From Clostridiales bacterium (GTDB taxonomy: Bacteria; Bacillota; Clostridia; Oscillospirales; CAG-272), in the NCBI GenBank assembly GCA_012800735.1, contig JAAZIU010000030.1, forward strand, positions 1 through 38,094: DNA of 38,094 bases. The letters run 5' to 3'. This document shows, one piece after another, positions 24,439 to 33,370 of the stretch. The notes below the pieces were generated by a model. It saw only the letters and a program-made list of their open reading frames with translations. It did not search any database and was not told where the DNA came from. The position numbers and the translations under genes are program-made. Numbering within the stretch: position 1 is the stretch's first letter; each line of letters begins with the position of its first letter.

Positions 24439-26751
24439 TTGCTCAAAAAAATTGTTCTAAATGATTTAAAAGGTTCAAAACTAGTAAGCATTACGATTTT
24501 TTCGTTTATTTTATTTGCAAGTTTTGTTTTAAGTACAGTCGGAATTGTTGCCGTTAATCTGAACGCATCAATAAATCTCTTTTTAGAAAAGTCAAAAGCG
24601 CCTCACTTTCTCCAAATGCACATGGGAGATTTCGATAATGAACGAATGGATAAGTTTGCTCAAAATAACGAATATGTTCTTGATTACCAAGCATTGCCTT
24701 TTTTAAATGTAGATTCAAGTGACATTATAATAAACGGCGAGCGTTTTTCTGAAAACAGTCAAGATAACGGCTTTTCTTATCAAAGTGAAAATTTTGATTT
24801 TCTTTTGGATATTGATAACAGCATCATTTATCCTAAAGAAGGTGAAATTTATGTTCCTCTTGTGTATTTTACAAATGGAAATATAAAAACGGGAGATTGC
24901 ATTACTGTTTCCGGCTTGAACTTTATAGTAAAGGGCGCTGTTCGCGATTCTCAAATGTCTTCAATGCTCTCATCGTCAAAAAGATTCTTAGTTCATCAAA
25001 GTGATTATGAAAAGATAAAACATGTCGGCAGAGAGGAAATATTAATCGAATTCTTGCTAAATAACCGTTCAAGTATTGATTTATTCCAATCGTCTTATTT
25101 CAAAGCCGACCTTGAAAGTAACGGTCCGACTGTTACATATTCGATTATCAAGTTAATGAACGCTCTGACCGACGGCATTATGATCGCGATCCTCTCATTA
25201 ATTGCGTTTTTGGTTATAGTCGTCAGCTTTCTTTGTATACGTCTTACCTTAGTATCAAAAATAGAAGATGAATATAAAACAATCGGTGTTGTCAAGGCAA
25301 TTGGTCTGAGGCTTTCGATAATCAAAAGAATATACAGAGGGAAATATGCCATTATAAGCGTTATCAGCTGTCTACTTGGCCTAATTTTTTCGCTCGCTTT
25401 TTCCGGTTATTTTCTGCAAAATATCCGAATGTTTTTTGGAGAGAATGAAAGTACCTTTCCCGCAGTTATTTGTGCTTTGGCGGGAGCTGTTTTCATATTT
25501 TTGATTGTCATGCTATATGTTAATCGATTTCTAAACAAGCTTAAGAATATATCTCCTGCGCGCGCCATAAATAAAGGCGTTGTTTCTGATAATGTATCAA
25601 GCTTAAAGTCTTTTAAACTGAGAGAACAAAATATCCTGCCAACAGATATTTTTCTTGGAATAAATCTCATCCTGACAAGAAAAAAGACCTACTTTACTTT
25701 CATACTCATTCTTATCATAGCATCATTTGTTATAATTTTGCCTAACAACATTTATTCATCGATGGCTTCCGATATATTTATAACGTATATGGGAATCGGA
25801 AACGGACAAGTGATGATGATTTTTCCCGGCATGAATGACTTAATTGATTTGAATACAGTTCTTGAAAATGATCCGGATATTGAAGAATATGTTGTCTATG
25901 ACAATAAAAGCTATGAGTTTATGCTGAATGTTAATACAGTCAGCAAGATGTGGGTAACTTTGGGAAATCAAAACAAGTTTCCTCTTTTATACACAGTCGG
26001 CCATGCGCCTCAACAAAACAACGATATTGCGCTTTCATACTTAAATGCATCGAGTCTTGGGAAAAAAGTCGGGGACAGTCTGACTCTTATAATAGAACAA
26101 CAAAAGAAAAATTTTGTAATTACCGGAATTTATTCTGATATTACAAATGGCGGAAAAACTGCGCGGGCAGCTTTTTCCGATGATTCAAAGGATTCTTTAA
26201 GTAAAAGCGTTATCATGAATTTCAAAAAAGACACACCGATAAAAGAGAAAATTAATTCGTTTGAAAAAAATTATCCGAATGCCAAAATATATCATATCGA
26301 ATCATATCGAGATGCTGTTTTCGGTTCGACTTTAAACAGTATTAAAACTGCAGGAATTACCGGCATGATTTTATCGATAGGCCTTACGTTTTTAATCACT
26401 TTATTATTTAATAATATGCTTGTTGTAAAAGATCGACGCAATATTTCCATTCTTAAGTCTCTCGGTTTTACCTATAAAAGCATACGAAATCAATATACGG
26501 CAGGAACACTCTTGATTGTGTTTGTCAGTATAATTATAGGAATGATTCTTGTAAACACTATCGGACAATCAGTAGCGGGGTTTTTCATACAATCAATGGG
26601 AATAGCGAATTTCAAATTTATTCCCGATCTTGGCTTTGTCCTGTTTATAACACCGTTCTGCATTCTGATAACCGTTTTTCTTGGAATTAATATCGCCTAT
26701 CGTTCAATTAAAATAATAAAAGTTTCTGACTATATTAAGGGAGAAGTATGA
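24439..26751 (+). CDS. FtsX/MacB-type ABC exporter permease
   Basis: 770-residue permease of the FtsX-like family. Transmembrane helix 1 (about 15-39) is followed by a long extracellular region (about 45-240), then a first FtsX domain (about 245-370, with EYKTIGVVKAIGL). A second copy covers the C-terminal half: helix (about 417-437), extracellular part, and FtsX domain (about 640-765, with DRRNISILKSLGFTYKSI). Such permeases export lipoproteins, peptides or antibiotics. It starts with TTG at 24439 after a CAGGA site, with no ATG nearby. It overlaps the ATPase gene by 4 bp (ATGA). Substrate unknown. Confidence 0.88.
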   Translation: MLKKIVLNDLKGSKLVSITIFSFILFASFVLSTVGIVAVNLNASINLFLEKSKAPHFLQMHMGDFDNERMDKFAQNNEYVLDYQALPFLNVDSSDIIINGERFSENSQDNGFSYQSENFDFLLDIDNSIIYPKEGEIYVPLVYFTNGNIKTGDCITVSGLNFIVKGAVRDSQMSSMLSSSKRFLVHQSDYEKIKHVGREEILIEFLLNNRSSIDLFQSSYFKADLESNGPTVTYSIIKLMNALTDGIMIAILSLIAFLVIVVSFLCIRLTLVSKIEDEYKTIGVVKAIGLRLSIIKRIYRGKYAIISVISCLLGLIFSLAFSGYFLQNIRMFFGENESTFPAVICALAGAVFIFLIVMLYVNRFLNKLKNISPARAINKGVVSDNVSSLKSFKLREQNILPTDIFLGINLILTRKKTYFTFILILIIASFVIILPNNIYSSMASDIFITYMGIGNGQVMMIFPGMNDLIDLNTVLENDPDIEEYVVYDNKSYEFMLNVNTVSKMWVTLGNQNKFPLLYTVGHAPQQNNDIALSYLNASSLGKKVGDSLTLIIEQQKKNFVITGIYSDITNGGKTARAAFSDDSKDSLSKSVIMNFKKDTPIKEKINSFEKNYPNAKIYHIESYRDAVFGSTLNSIKTAGITGMILSIGLTFLITLLFNNMLVVKDRRNISILKSLGFTYKSIRNQYTAGTLLIVFVSIIIGMILVNTIGQSVAGFFIQSMGIANFKFIPDLGFVLFITPFCILITVFLGINIAYRSIKIIKVSDYIKGEV

Positions 26752-27497
26752 ACAAAATAATAGAAGCAAGGAGTATTAATAAAGTATACGGTTCGGAAAA
26801 TAACCAAACAATTGCTTTAAACAATGTATCCATATCAATTACAACAAATGAATATGTTTCTGTAATGGGACCCTCCGGTTCGGGCAAATCAACGCTTCTG
26901 TTTGCATTAAGCGGGATGGATAGAATTGATACGGGAAGCGTTTATATTAATGGCGTTTCTTTACATGAAATGAATGAAAACAATTTGGCTGATTTCAGAC
27001 GTAAAAAAATGGGTTTTGTTTTCCAAAACCCGACGATGCTGCCAAGTTTAGACATATTAGATAATATAATGCTGCCAAGTTATGAAGACTATAAAAAAGA
27101 TAAGTCGGAATTGATTCAAAAAACGCTGAAAATAATGAAAATAGCCGGCATTGAAGGTACCGAGAATCGTAAAATAACTGAAGTGTCGGGCGGACAGCTT
27201 CAAAGAGCATCTATTTGTCGAGCTGTTTTACACAATCCCGAAATTCTTTTCGGAGATGAACCAACCGGCGCATTAAACTCAAAATCTTCGGAAGAAATTT
27301 TAGACTTATTTGAGCAATTAAACAATAACGGAATGACTATTCTGTTAGTTACTCATGATTCTAAAGTTTCAGCAAGAAGCAAAAGAGTTTTATTTATGAA
27401 GGACGGAACTTTAGAATCAGAACTAATTTTTCAAAATGAAAATTTGCAAACCAGAATTGATCTTATTAATGAAAAAATGTCCGTACTCGGTATATAA
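26748..27497 (+). CDS. ABC transporter ATPase, LolD/MacB type
   Basis: 249 residues; partner of the FtsX-type permease whose stop it overlaps. Motifs: Walker A GPSGSGKST (41-49), Q-loop FQN (92-94), signature VSGGQLQRA (147-155), Walker B ILFGDEP (166-172) and H-loop THD (202-204). NQTIALNNVSISI and QNPTMLPSLDILDNIMLP are typical of the LolD/YtrE subgroup. It energises the exporter from the cytosolic face. The order permease-then-ATPase is the reverse of the commoner arrangement. No terminator is seen before the next gene. Confidence 0.92.
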   Translation: MNKIIEARSINKVYGSENNQTIALNNVSISITTNEYVSVMGPSGSGKSTLLFALSGMDRIDTGSVYINGVSLHEMNENNLADFRRKKMGFVFQNPTMLPSLDILDNIMLPSYEDYKKDKSELIQKTLKIMKIAGIEGTENRKITEVSGGQLQRASICRAVLHNPEILFGDEPTGALNSKSSEEILDLFEQLNNNGMTILLVTHDSKVSARSKRVLFMKDGTLESELIFQNENLQTRIDLINEKMSVLGI

Positions 27498-27543
27498 AAT
27501 GGGAATTACATTCTTATAAATAAACTACAAAATACCATGCCGG

Positions 27544-27571
27544 TTAAAATGATGTTTTCTTCTGTTATACT
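27544..27571 (+). promoter_or_regulatory. Possible promoter before the PAF-AH-like hydrolase gene
   Basis: TTAAAA (27544-27549) and TATACT (27566-27571) are 16 bp apart in the 100-bp gap after the ABC operon. The boxes are moderate. Confidence 0.35.
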
Positions 27572-27598
27572 GATTACATAAGAAAGGTTTATTTAAAG

Positions 27599-28678
27599 AT
27601 GATAATTCGACTTTTATTGTTTTTGTTTTCATTTATTCTCTTTGTTCTCACAATATTTCAAAAACAAATTAGAAAATGGAAAAAGGCAGGACTTATACTG
27701 GTATCTTTGATTCTTGTATTATTTACGGGTTTTCGTTATCTAATTCCTCTTTTACCGCCTCCTGAACCAACTGGAAACATAGAAGTTTTAACCGATATGA
27801 TATTTTACAGATATAAGTCTGAGATACCCGAAATGCTCACCCATGGAGATGAAAGGGAAGTGCCGGTAAAAGTCTGGTATCCCAAAGGCGCAAAGGAAAA
27901 CGAGCTTCCCCTGCTGATTTATTCTCCCGGTTCTTTCGGAGGCGCGGATTCAAATGAAACCTTGTTTTTAGAACTTGTATCCAGGGGATATATGGTCATG
28001 AGTTTTAATCACCCCTATCATTCTTTTTCATCAAAAATGTCTGACGGCAGCAAGATTCGGGTAGATTTTAACTTTATTAATGAGGTTATGACTTCGCCGG
28101 GTTCAAAAGAACTGAACAGTACTTTGATATCTCTGAATAAATGGACAGATATCCGGATTGATGATATAAATGAAGTACTTGACAAAATTTTAGATACAAA
28201 TAGTGATAACAACTATGAAAAATATATCGACACAAAACGCATAGTTTTATCAGGACATTCACTCGGCGGTTCGGCAGTACTCGCCGTAGGCAGACAAAAA
28301 GCTGATTTTATCCGAGCCCTCGTAATTCTTGAGTCTCCGTTTGCCAAAGATATAGTCGGAATAGATGGAAACAAATATGTTTTTACGGATGTGGAATATC
28401 CTTTGCCTATACTGCATTTGTATTCAGACGCATTATATTCAAATATAGACGAAATACCACAGTATGGAATGAACGCAAGATTGATGAAGAGCGATAATCC
28501 TATTTATATTAATGAACATATAGAAGGTGTCGGTCATCTCGGACTGACCGACCTGGTTTTAGTCACTCCTGTTATTACTAATTTGATCGACGGCGGATTA
28601 AATAAGCGGAATCCGCCCGAGACTCTGCTTGAACTAAATGGCTATGTCCTCAGGTTTTTAGATGAATATAACAAATAA
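27599..28678 (+). CDS. Membrane-anchored PAF-acetylhydrolase-like alpha/beta hydrolase
   Basis: 359 residues. Two hydrophobic helices (about 1-21 and 30-52) precede a proline-rich turn and an alpha/beta hydrolase domain on the outside. VPVKVWYPKG, then LIYSPGSFGG (oxyanion region), nucleophile Ser221 in SGHSLGGSA, Asp277 in HLYSDALY and His313 in GVGHLGLTD match platelet-activating-factor acetylhydrolase / chlorophyllase-like enzymes, which cut ester bonds of phospholipids or other small esters. It is the second membrane-attached hydrolase within 5 kb. Ribosome-binding site AAAGG. Substrate unknown. Confidence 0.8.
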   Translation: MIIRLLLFLFSFILFVLTIFQKQIRKWKKAGLILVSLILVLFTGFRYLIPLLPPPEPTGNIEVLTDMIFYRYKSEIPEMLTHGDEREVPVKVWYPKGAKENELPLLIYSPGSFGGADSNETLFLELVSRGYMVMSFNHPYHSFSSKMSDGSKIRVDFNFINEVMTSPGSKELNSTLISLNKWTDIRIDDINEVLDKILDTNSDNNYEKYIDTKRIVLSGHSLGGSAVLAVGRQKADFIRALVILESPFAKDIVGIDGNKYVFTDVEYPLPILHLYSDALYSNIDEIPQYGMNARLMKSDNPIYINEHIEGVGHLGLTDLVLVTPVITNLIDGGLNKRNPPETLLELNGYVLRFLDEYNK

Positions 28679-28709
28679 TAAATACATATCGAAATTAACA
28701 TAAAGATAA

Positions 28710-28986
28710 AGGAGCGAATATCAGCTTTGCGGAATTATTGTTGGCTGTAATTTAGATATTTGGAAAGAAGAAATCGTAAAAAAATACGGCTCGTTAAACG
28801 AGCCGTCGCTAATGAATTCATTTATAGCATTAAATTTAACTTGGAATTCAGAAAAAAGGGAAAGCATCTTATACGATTTTGCTCCATCAGGATTTATCAA
28901 CTGATATGGCTGATAAAATAGTCTTTTCGACAACTGATAATAATTCCGAGAAAACCGATATTTTGAAATTCAAAGGGAGATTTTAT
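28710..28986 (+). pseudogene. Remnant of an unrecognised gene (no start, one frameshift)
   Basis: After AAAGGAG at 28708-28714 an open frame without an ATG start runs from 28710 to a stop at 28902-28904 and reads like real protein (IWKEEIVKKYGSLNEPS, ILYDFAPSGF). A second frame, open from 28840, continues as DMADKIVFSTTDNNSEKTDI and LKFKGRFYYLDF up to the neighbouring minus-strand gene. The simplest reading is a gene that lost its 5' part and took a frameshift near 28890-28905. I do not recognise the family. No intact gene is seen in 28679-28989. Confidence 0.4.
28775..28809 (-). terminator. Possible minus-strand terminator beyond the membrane serine hydrolase gene
   Basis: On the minus strand ACGGCTCG and CGAGCCGT form an 8-bp stem with a short loop, followed by a run of seven T. 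It lies about 180 nt beyond the stop of the minus-strand gene, inside the gene remnant. Confidence 0.6.
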
Positions 28987-28989
28987 TAT

Positions 28990-30807
28990 TTAGACTTTAT
29001 AGCTCTGCATAAATATCATCGCAATCAACGGAATAAGTGAAAGACCAGCTAAAAACCAATGAGATTTTGCTTTCTTTAATTCCGATTTAAAAAGATAAAT
29101 CATATTTAATACCGGTGTTATTCCCAATATAACTATAACTATCGAATTGATCATAGCGGGTATCCTTTCGATTCCCGCATTAAACCATAAAACAGGCAGC
29201 GATAATGAAAACAGAGCAATACCAACAGATAATATTAAAATCTTTGAATCGGATGATTTTTTGCGGATTATCTTTATAGTTAAATATACACTTCTAATCA
29301 GGAAAGTGATAAAGCAAATCAGTACGCCTATTATTAAAAACCATGCAAATAAAATTTCTGCGAGGGAAAACTTTTCATAATCACCGGTAAAAGATTCAAG
29401 AATGTTGTCACTTGCAAGGCGTATTGGAAAAGTCATACCGTTTTTGGAATCTTGCATGTATGTTACATCATCTGTTTGAATTATTTCCATTCCGCCGGGG
29501 ATATTGAATATTCTGCTGTTATCGGTTTTGGAAACCGGCATAATCGCGCTTATATACTTGTATATCCTGCCAAAGCCTTTTTCTAAAGTCCTTTTCGGGA
29601 AATAAATGCCGCTGATATCATGAGCATCACCGCCCGGAGTAAGTGAAGGATTACCAAATATCAGAGGGTGAAGTCCGTAATTATAAGCAATCTCACCCTG
29701 TTCGTTGCTCATCACAGCAACAGCTGTCCTTTTTTCTATATCTATCCATAGACTTGATGTAAAGCCCACGGTATTACCTGCGTGACCATAAACAGTATTA
29801 TTATACTCTAAGGTCCATAATCCATGAGAATTTCTCACAATATTTGCCTTGCTGTAATAAAGAGTAGGTTCATATAACTTATCAAGTGTCGCTGAATCTT
29901 CAAACAATCCGGAATTACTGCCGGGGATTAAGGCTTTGGTGAATAAGTAAAAATCCGAAGCAGTGCCGGCGGCTGCGCCTGCGGGATATAACAATATATT
30001 TGAAATATTAGTACCAAAATCTTCTTTTTCTGTGTCAAAATACGAATATGAGTTCATTTCAGCTCTTTTATCTTTTACCCACTGATTATCGCTCCAATCT
30101 GGCGCGAGAGCTGTATGCTTCATACCAAGTTTTTCAAATATATTTATATGCACATATTCAACAAAGTTTATGCCGGTTATATTCTCTATTACATACGCTC
30201 CCAAGGCTGCTCCCCAGTTGGAATATGCCGTAACGGTACCCGGTTCATAGATTTGCGGCGGCATTGAGGAAATAAGCGCTTTTTCGAGACTGCTGTTTTT
30301 CAGAACTTTTGAATCAGTCGTTTCAACAGGATAAATCGTTTCTTGAAAACCAGCTTGATGATTCATAAGATCTAAAAAAGTAATCTTTTTCTCATATTTT
30401 TTATTGCTCAAAAAGTCTTTAGGCAAATACTTTTCTATATCCTCATTCAAATCAAGCTTGTCGGATTCATAAAGTTGTATCGCGCTGACCCAAACTAACA
30501 GTTTTGTAACAGAACCCCATTCAAATACGCTCTCTTCATCTACTAAAATTCCGTTTGCGACATCGGTATAACCGTAGTCCTTTCTTATTATGAGTTCATT
30601 ATCGTTAAAAACAGCAAAAGATATTCCGGCTGTTCCGCTCTTTCGCTCTTCAATGAATGCATCTAAAGCAGCATCAAGTTCTGTCTCATTATTTATGAGT
30701 TTTATTTCAGCATCTTTATCTTCTTCATATATCGCTTTTAACGGTAACCCTATAAATTGTAAAAAGACAACGAGCATTATAAAGAATGCTATTATGTTTT
30801 TTCTCAT
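28990..30807 (-). CDS. Secreted, membrane-anchored beta-lactamase/PBP-like serine hydrolase
   Basis: 605 residues. An N-terminal signal or anchor (about 4-24) is followed by a full serine beta-lactamase-like domain (about 40-400) with all three motifs: S99-V-T-K102, Y195-S-N197 and H342-A-G344. The C-terminal part (about 480-605) has four or so hydrophobic helices with basic loops (LIRSVYLTIKIIRKK), so the catalytic domain faces outside and is held by the membrane at both ends. Proteins with this layout act on peptidoglycan peptides or D-amino-acid esters, or in resistance. The start at 30807 has AAGG 8 nt upstream; an in-frame start at 30858 would add an unlikely 17 residues. It follows the CPBP gene by 59 nt. 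Confidence 0.85.
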   Translation of the reverse strand: MRKNIIAFFIMLVVFLQFIGLPLKAIYEEDKDAEIKLINNETELDAALDAFIEERKSGTAGISFAVFNDNELIIRKDYGYTDVANGILVDEESVFEWGSVTKLLVWVSAIQLYESDKLDLNEDIEKYLPKDFLSNKKYEKKITFLDLMNHQAGFQETIYPVETTDSKVLKNSSLEKALISSMPPQIYEPGTVTAYSNWGAALGAYVIENITGINFVEYVHINIFEKLGMKHTALAPDWSDNQWVKDKRAEMNSYSYFDTEKEDFGTNISNILLYPAGAAAGTASDFYLFTKALIPGSNSGLFEDSATLDKLYEPTLYYSKANIVRNSHGLWTLEYNNTVYGHAGNTVGFTSSLWIDIEKRTAVAVMSNEQGEIAYNYGLHPLIFGNPSLTPGGDAHDISGIYFPKRTLEKGFGRIYKYISAIMPVSKTDNSRIFNIPGGMEIIQTDDVTYMQDSKNGMTFPIRLASDNILESFTGDYEKFSLAEILFAWFLIIGVLICFITFLIRSVYLTIKIIRKKSSDSKILILSVGIALFSLSLPVLWFNAGIERIPAMINSIVIVILGITPVLNMIYLFKSELKKAKSHWFLAGLSLIPLIAMIFMQSYKV

Positions 30808-30866
30808 ATATCCAACCTTCGTTTTCTTAATTATCAATAGTGAAAGGCCCCAATTCAATCAAAGAT

Positions 30867-31727
30867 TCATTTCAGCAAAATCATGATAAATGTTATGGCT
30901 GAATAAAGTATAACTCCTTTATTTGTCGCCAAGTCTTTAAAGGTATGTTTTTCAACAAGACCTTGACTTCCGTCGAGAATGATATTTCTTCTGTTAATAA
31001 GGAACAAAATCAATCCGATTACCCCTAAAACCATCACCAATAGCAGATAAACGGCAGCTACTCCCACTGAAACATTAGACAGTGTTTGAAAAATCACACC
31101 ACCGAAAAGATTTGACAATGAATGTAAAATCATCACCAGAACAATGTTGCCTGTTTTTACCATCAGAAATGAGTATATCATACCTAAAATGAAAGTGTAA
31201 CCAATTTGTATAACCCCTAAAGAAACTCCGTGCGCGATTGCAAAGCAATATGCTGACACAAATATATAAAATCTTTCACCGTGTTTTAACATTTTTTTTG
31301 CAAGCAGATGCCTGAAAATAAATTCTTCTAAGATTGGATTTATAACCAATAAAAGAATCAAAGTTAGGGGCGAGAGCGCTGATATATCTGTTGAAGAATC
31401 TTTGCCGCCAAATGCCGTTGTTAGAGCTATGTTCATAAATAATAAAATCATCGTAAACATTAAGGCGGTAAATTGAAGCAGAAAGCAGATAATAAGTGTT
31501 TTGGCTGACACTTTATTTTTGGGAATTGCAATATTTTCCATCTTCTTTGTTGCAATAAGGAAAACTCCCAAACCAAATACCAAAAAAATCACTTTTCCTA
31601 TTACTGTCTTCAAATCATCGCTTAAGGGCAAATAATCAGCAAGGAAAATTGAGTATATCCAATATACTAAAAACATACCGGTTATCCCGATGGCTACTAT
31701 TCCTAAATCTTTTGCTTTGTTACTCAT
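30867..31727 (-). CDS. CPBP-family intramembrane metalloprotease (CAAX protease-like)
   Basis: 286-residue polytopic membrane protein with about eight hydrophobic stretches. The family motifs are in place: EExxxR as E134-E135-F-I-F-R139, FxxxH with His166 in FAIAHG, and HxxxN as H202-S-L-S-N206. These glutamic-type intramembrane proteases cut or process membrane peptides; in Gram-positives they are often linked to bacteriocin self-immunity and found near ABC exporters. Here an FtsX-type exporter operon is 3.5 kb away on the other strand, and a membrane serine hydrolase gene follows at 59 nt. Ribosome-binding site GGAGG is strong. Target unknown. Confidence 0.88.
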   Translation of the reverse strand: MSNKAKDLGIVAIGITGMFLVYWIYSIFLADYLPLSDDLKTVIGKVIFLVFGLGVFLIATKKMENIAIPKNKVSAKTLIICFLLQFTALMFTMILLFMNIALTTAFGGKDSSTDISALSPLTLILLLVINPILEEFIFRHLLAKKMLKHGERFYIFVSAYCFAIAHGVSLGVIQIGYTFILGMIYSFLMVKTGNIVLVMILHSLSNLFGGVIFQTLSNVSVGVAAVYLLLVMVLGVIGLILFLINRRNIILDGSQGLVEKHTFKDLATNKGVILYSAITFIMILLK

Positions 31728-31797
31728 TCGATTCCTCCGTAAGAACTCTTATTATCTCAGATTCGTAATCAATATTTCGAGAATAGCTTATTTTAAG

Positions 31798-32091
31798 TTA
31801 CCAAAGCCATGTCCAAACAGCGGTAAAAACATTTAGCGCCAAGCTTACGCAGATTAATACTCGGTCAAACAACCCGGTATAACTGCCAACTCCAAAAATG
31901 TTAATAATAACAAGAATCAGAGATGCTATGATGCCGAACCATCTCGCAACATCTTGAGGTAAGAAGACCATCGCAAGAGCCAATAAAACTGGAATCAGCA
32001 TCAATAAGGCAGCCATCAAAAGCTGAGTTTGTGTCATAGGTTTGTCATCGATCAATGCGGCGGCTTGCCCCTTTTCATACAGGCGCAGCAC
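31798..32091 (-). pseudogene. Truncated small membrane protein (DUF6326-like C-terminal part)
   Basis: 97 codons from a GTG at 32091, with three hydrophobic stretches (TQTQLLMAALLMLIPVLLAL, then ARWFGIIASLILVIINIFGV, then DRVLICVSLALNVFTAVWTW). The MTQTQLLMAALLMLIP segment and Trp-ended C-terminus resemble DUF6326-type membrane proteins. These normally begin with another helix (LWIF...NYLY...), which is missing: an in-frame TGA lies three codons before the GTG. There is no good ribosome-binding site. Probably a 5'-truncated remnant; a short functional protein is possible. Confidence 0.5.
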
Positions 32092-32100
32092 ATCACAGGA

Positions 32101-32133
32101 TCAAAATATTTAGACAGGTATTCAATATTTTGA
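32101..32133. promoter_or_regulatory. Perfect 10-bp inverted repeat in the divergent region (candidate operator)
   Basis: TCAAAATATT and AATATTTTGA are separated by 13 nt. The right arm overlaps a possible -35 (TTGATA, 32130-32135) for the flavodoxin gene pair. An A/T-rich dyad at this place fits a repressor site of the TetR, MarR or HxlR kind. No regulator gene is nearby. Confidence 0.4.
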
Positions 32134-32168
32134 TATGTTTAAAAAATCATTATATTATGAGGGAATAT

Positions 32169-32705
32169 ATGACATTAATAATATCAGATAACAGTAAAGG
32201 TAATATAGGTATGATTCTGAAAGAATCGTTTTGCGCAATGGGAATTCAAGTTGCTCATTTCGCTGCCGATACCCTTAATATAAAGCCTTGCGTCAGTTGT
32301 AACAGCTGCGGTGGTAAGACATATGGCCGTTGTGTAATCCCTGATGATATGCAGCAGCTTTATCCGAGAATTGTAAGATGTCAGGCACTTGTATTAGTTT
32401 CTCCGATAGTATTTGGCGGTGTAAGTTATCATATCAAGAAAGTAATGGACCGTATGGCAGCCGTCGGTGATCCTCGCTATTGGATAAAGGACGGAGAAAT
32501 AGTTAAAGGTATGAGCAATAAGGAATTAAGATATTATATGGTTGGTTTCGGAGATAATATCAGCGAAGCAGAGCAAACAGCTTTTTTATGCTTGCATAAG
32601 GAAAATCAAATCATTATGAATGTCAGCGGAAAAGCTTTTATCTGTGACAGTTTGGCTGATAAGCAAGCTATCAACATAATTGCAAGGGAGATCGTCGATG
32701 AATAA
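32169..32705 (+). CDS. Flavodoxin-family protein with Cys cluster
   Basis: 178 residues of the NADPH-dependent FMN reductase / flavodoxin-like fold. The phosphate loop lies in ISDNSKGNIGMIL, the Cys cluster is CVSCNSCGGKTYGRC (about 41-55), and VSPIVFGGVSYHIKKVMDRM forms the flavin site. The Cys spacing is typical of iron-sulfur flavoproteins, so a cluster may be bound. The start at 32169 was chosen because GAGGGA lies 4 nt ahead; longer in-frame starts would place poor sequence in front. The next gene overlaps it by 8 bp, so the two are translated together. Redox partner unknown. Confidence 0.8.
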   Translation: MTLIISDNSKGNIGMILKESFCAMGIQVAHFAADTLNIKPCVSCNSCGGKTYGRCVIPDDMQQLYPRIVRCQALVLVSPIVFGGVSYHIKKVMDRMAAVGDPRYWIKDGEIVKGMSNKELRYYMVGFGDNISEAEQTAFLCLHKENQIIMNVSGKAFICDSLADKQAINIIAREIVDE

Positions 32706-33339
32706 ATCAGAAATATTACTTATTTGCACCAGTCCAAGGCGCAAAGGAACAAGCGCCATGTTGCTTGAGCGTGTCCGCGCTGCTATCGGCGGGAAAATGA
32801 TCTTTCTCCCTCAAAGCGGCAGTCTGAATGAGTTAGTATCAGAAATGCAGCAAGCTGAGACAATAATAATATCCGGTCCTTGTTATATTAATACCTATCC
32901 GGCTAAACTCATTGAACTGTTGGAGACAGCCTCATTCACAGGTGGTTTTTCCGGGCAAAAGATATACGGAATTATTAACGGAGGCATGCCGTATATCCAT
33001 ACTCATAAGCATGGACTTACCTGTCTTGAATTATTTGCAGACAAGAATAATCTTTCATGGCAAGGCGGTTTTATATTAGGTGTAGGCGCGATGCTTGACG
33101 GAAAACCTCTCGAAAAGCATATGAGCCGCAGGAAAGTTGTGCCGGCTTTCGATCAGTTTGTTCGATATATCACAAGCGGAAAGCAGTCTCCTGACAGCTT
33201 ATATATTGATGTTCAGTCACCGCCGGGAAAACTTATGACATACTTATTTTCAAAATTGCTTTCTTCCATGGTAGTAAAACGTATCAAAAAATACGGCTAT
33301 GATCCCGAAGCGCCAAACTGGTATCTGAGCAATAGATAA
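32698..33339 (+). CDS. Flavodoxin-fold oxidoreductase, partner of the preceding gene
   Basis: 213 residues, again of the NADPH-dependent FMN reductase-like fold: LLICTSPRRKGTSAMLLERV gives the phosphate loop and TIIISGPCYINTYPAKLIELLE the flavin site; then YGIINGGMPYIH. Unlike its partner it has no Cys cluster. The 8-bp overlap and shared fold suggest the two form a heterodimer or sequential redox pair. Start at 32698, with AGGGAG upstream. The convergent Fe-S membrane protein gene lies 46 nt beyond its stop. Specific substrate unknown. Confidence 0.75.
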   Translation: MNKSEILLICTSPRRKGTSAMLLERVRAAIGGKMIFLPQSGSLNELVSEMQQAETIIISGPCYINTYPAKLIELLETASFTGGFSGQKIYGIINGGMPYIHTHKHGLTCLELFADKNNLSWQGGFILGVGAMLDGKPLEKHMSRRKVVPAFDQFVRYITSGKQSPDSLYIDVQSPPGKLMTYLFSKLLSSMVVKRIKKYGYDPEAPNWYLSNR

Positions 33340-33370
33340 TGGCTGCTTTTAATCATAAGTCATCAGCTGT

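Noticed and set aside
28721..28933. 70-codon minus-strand open frame
   Set aside because: It is antisense to the protein-like remnant frames, has no ribosome-binding site and no recognisable motif.
32055..32168. Longer N-terminus for the flavodoxin-family gene
   Set aside because: It would cover the truncated opposite gene and the inverted repeat, adds non-conserved residues, and the ATG at 32169 has GAGGGA in front.
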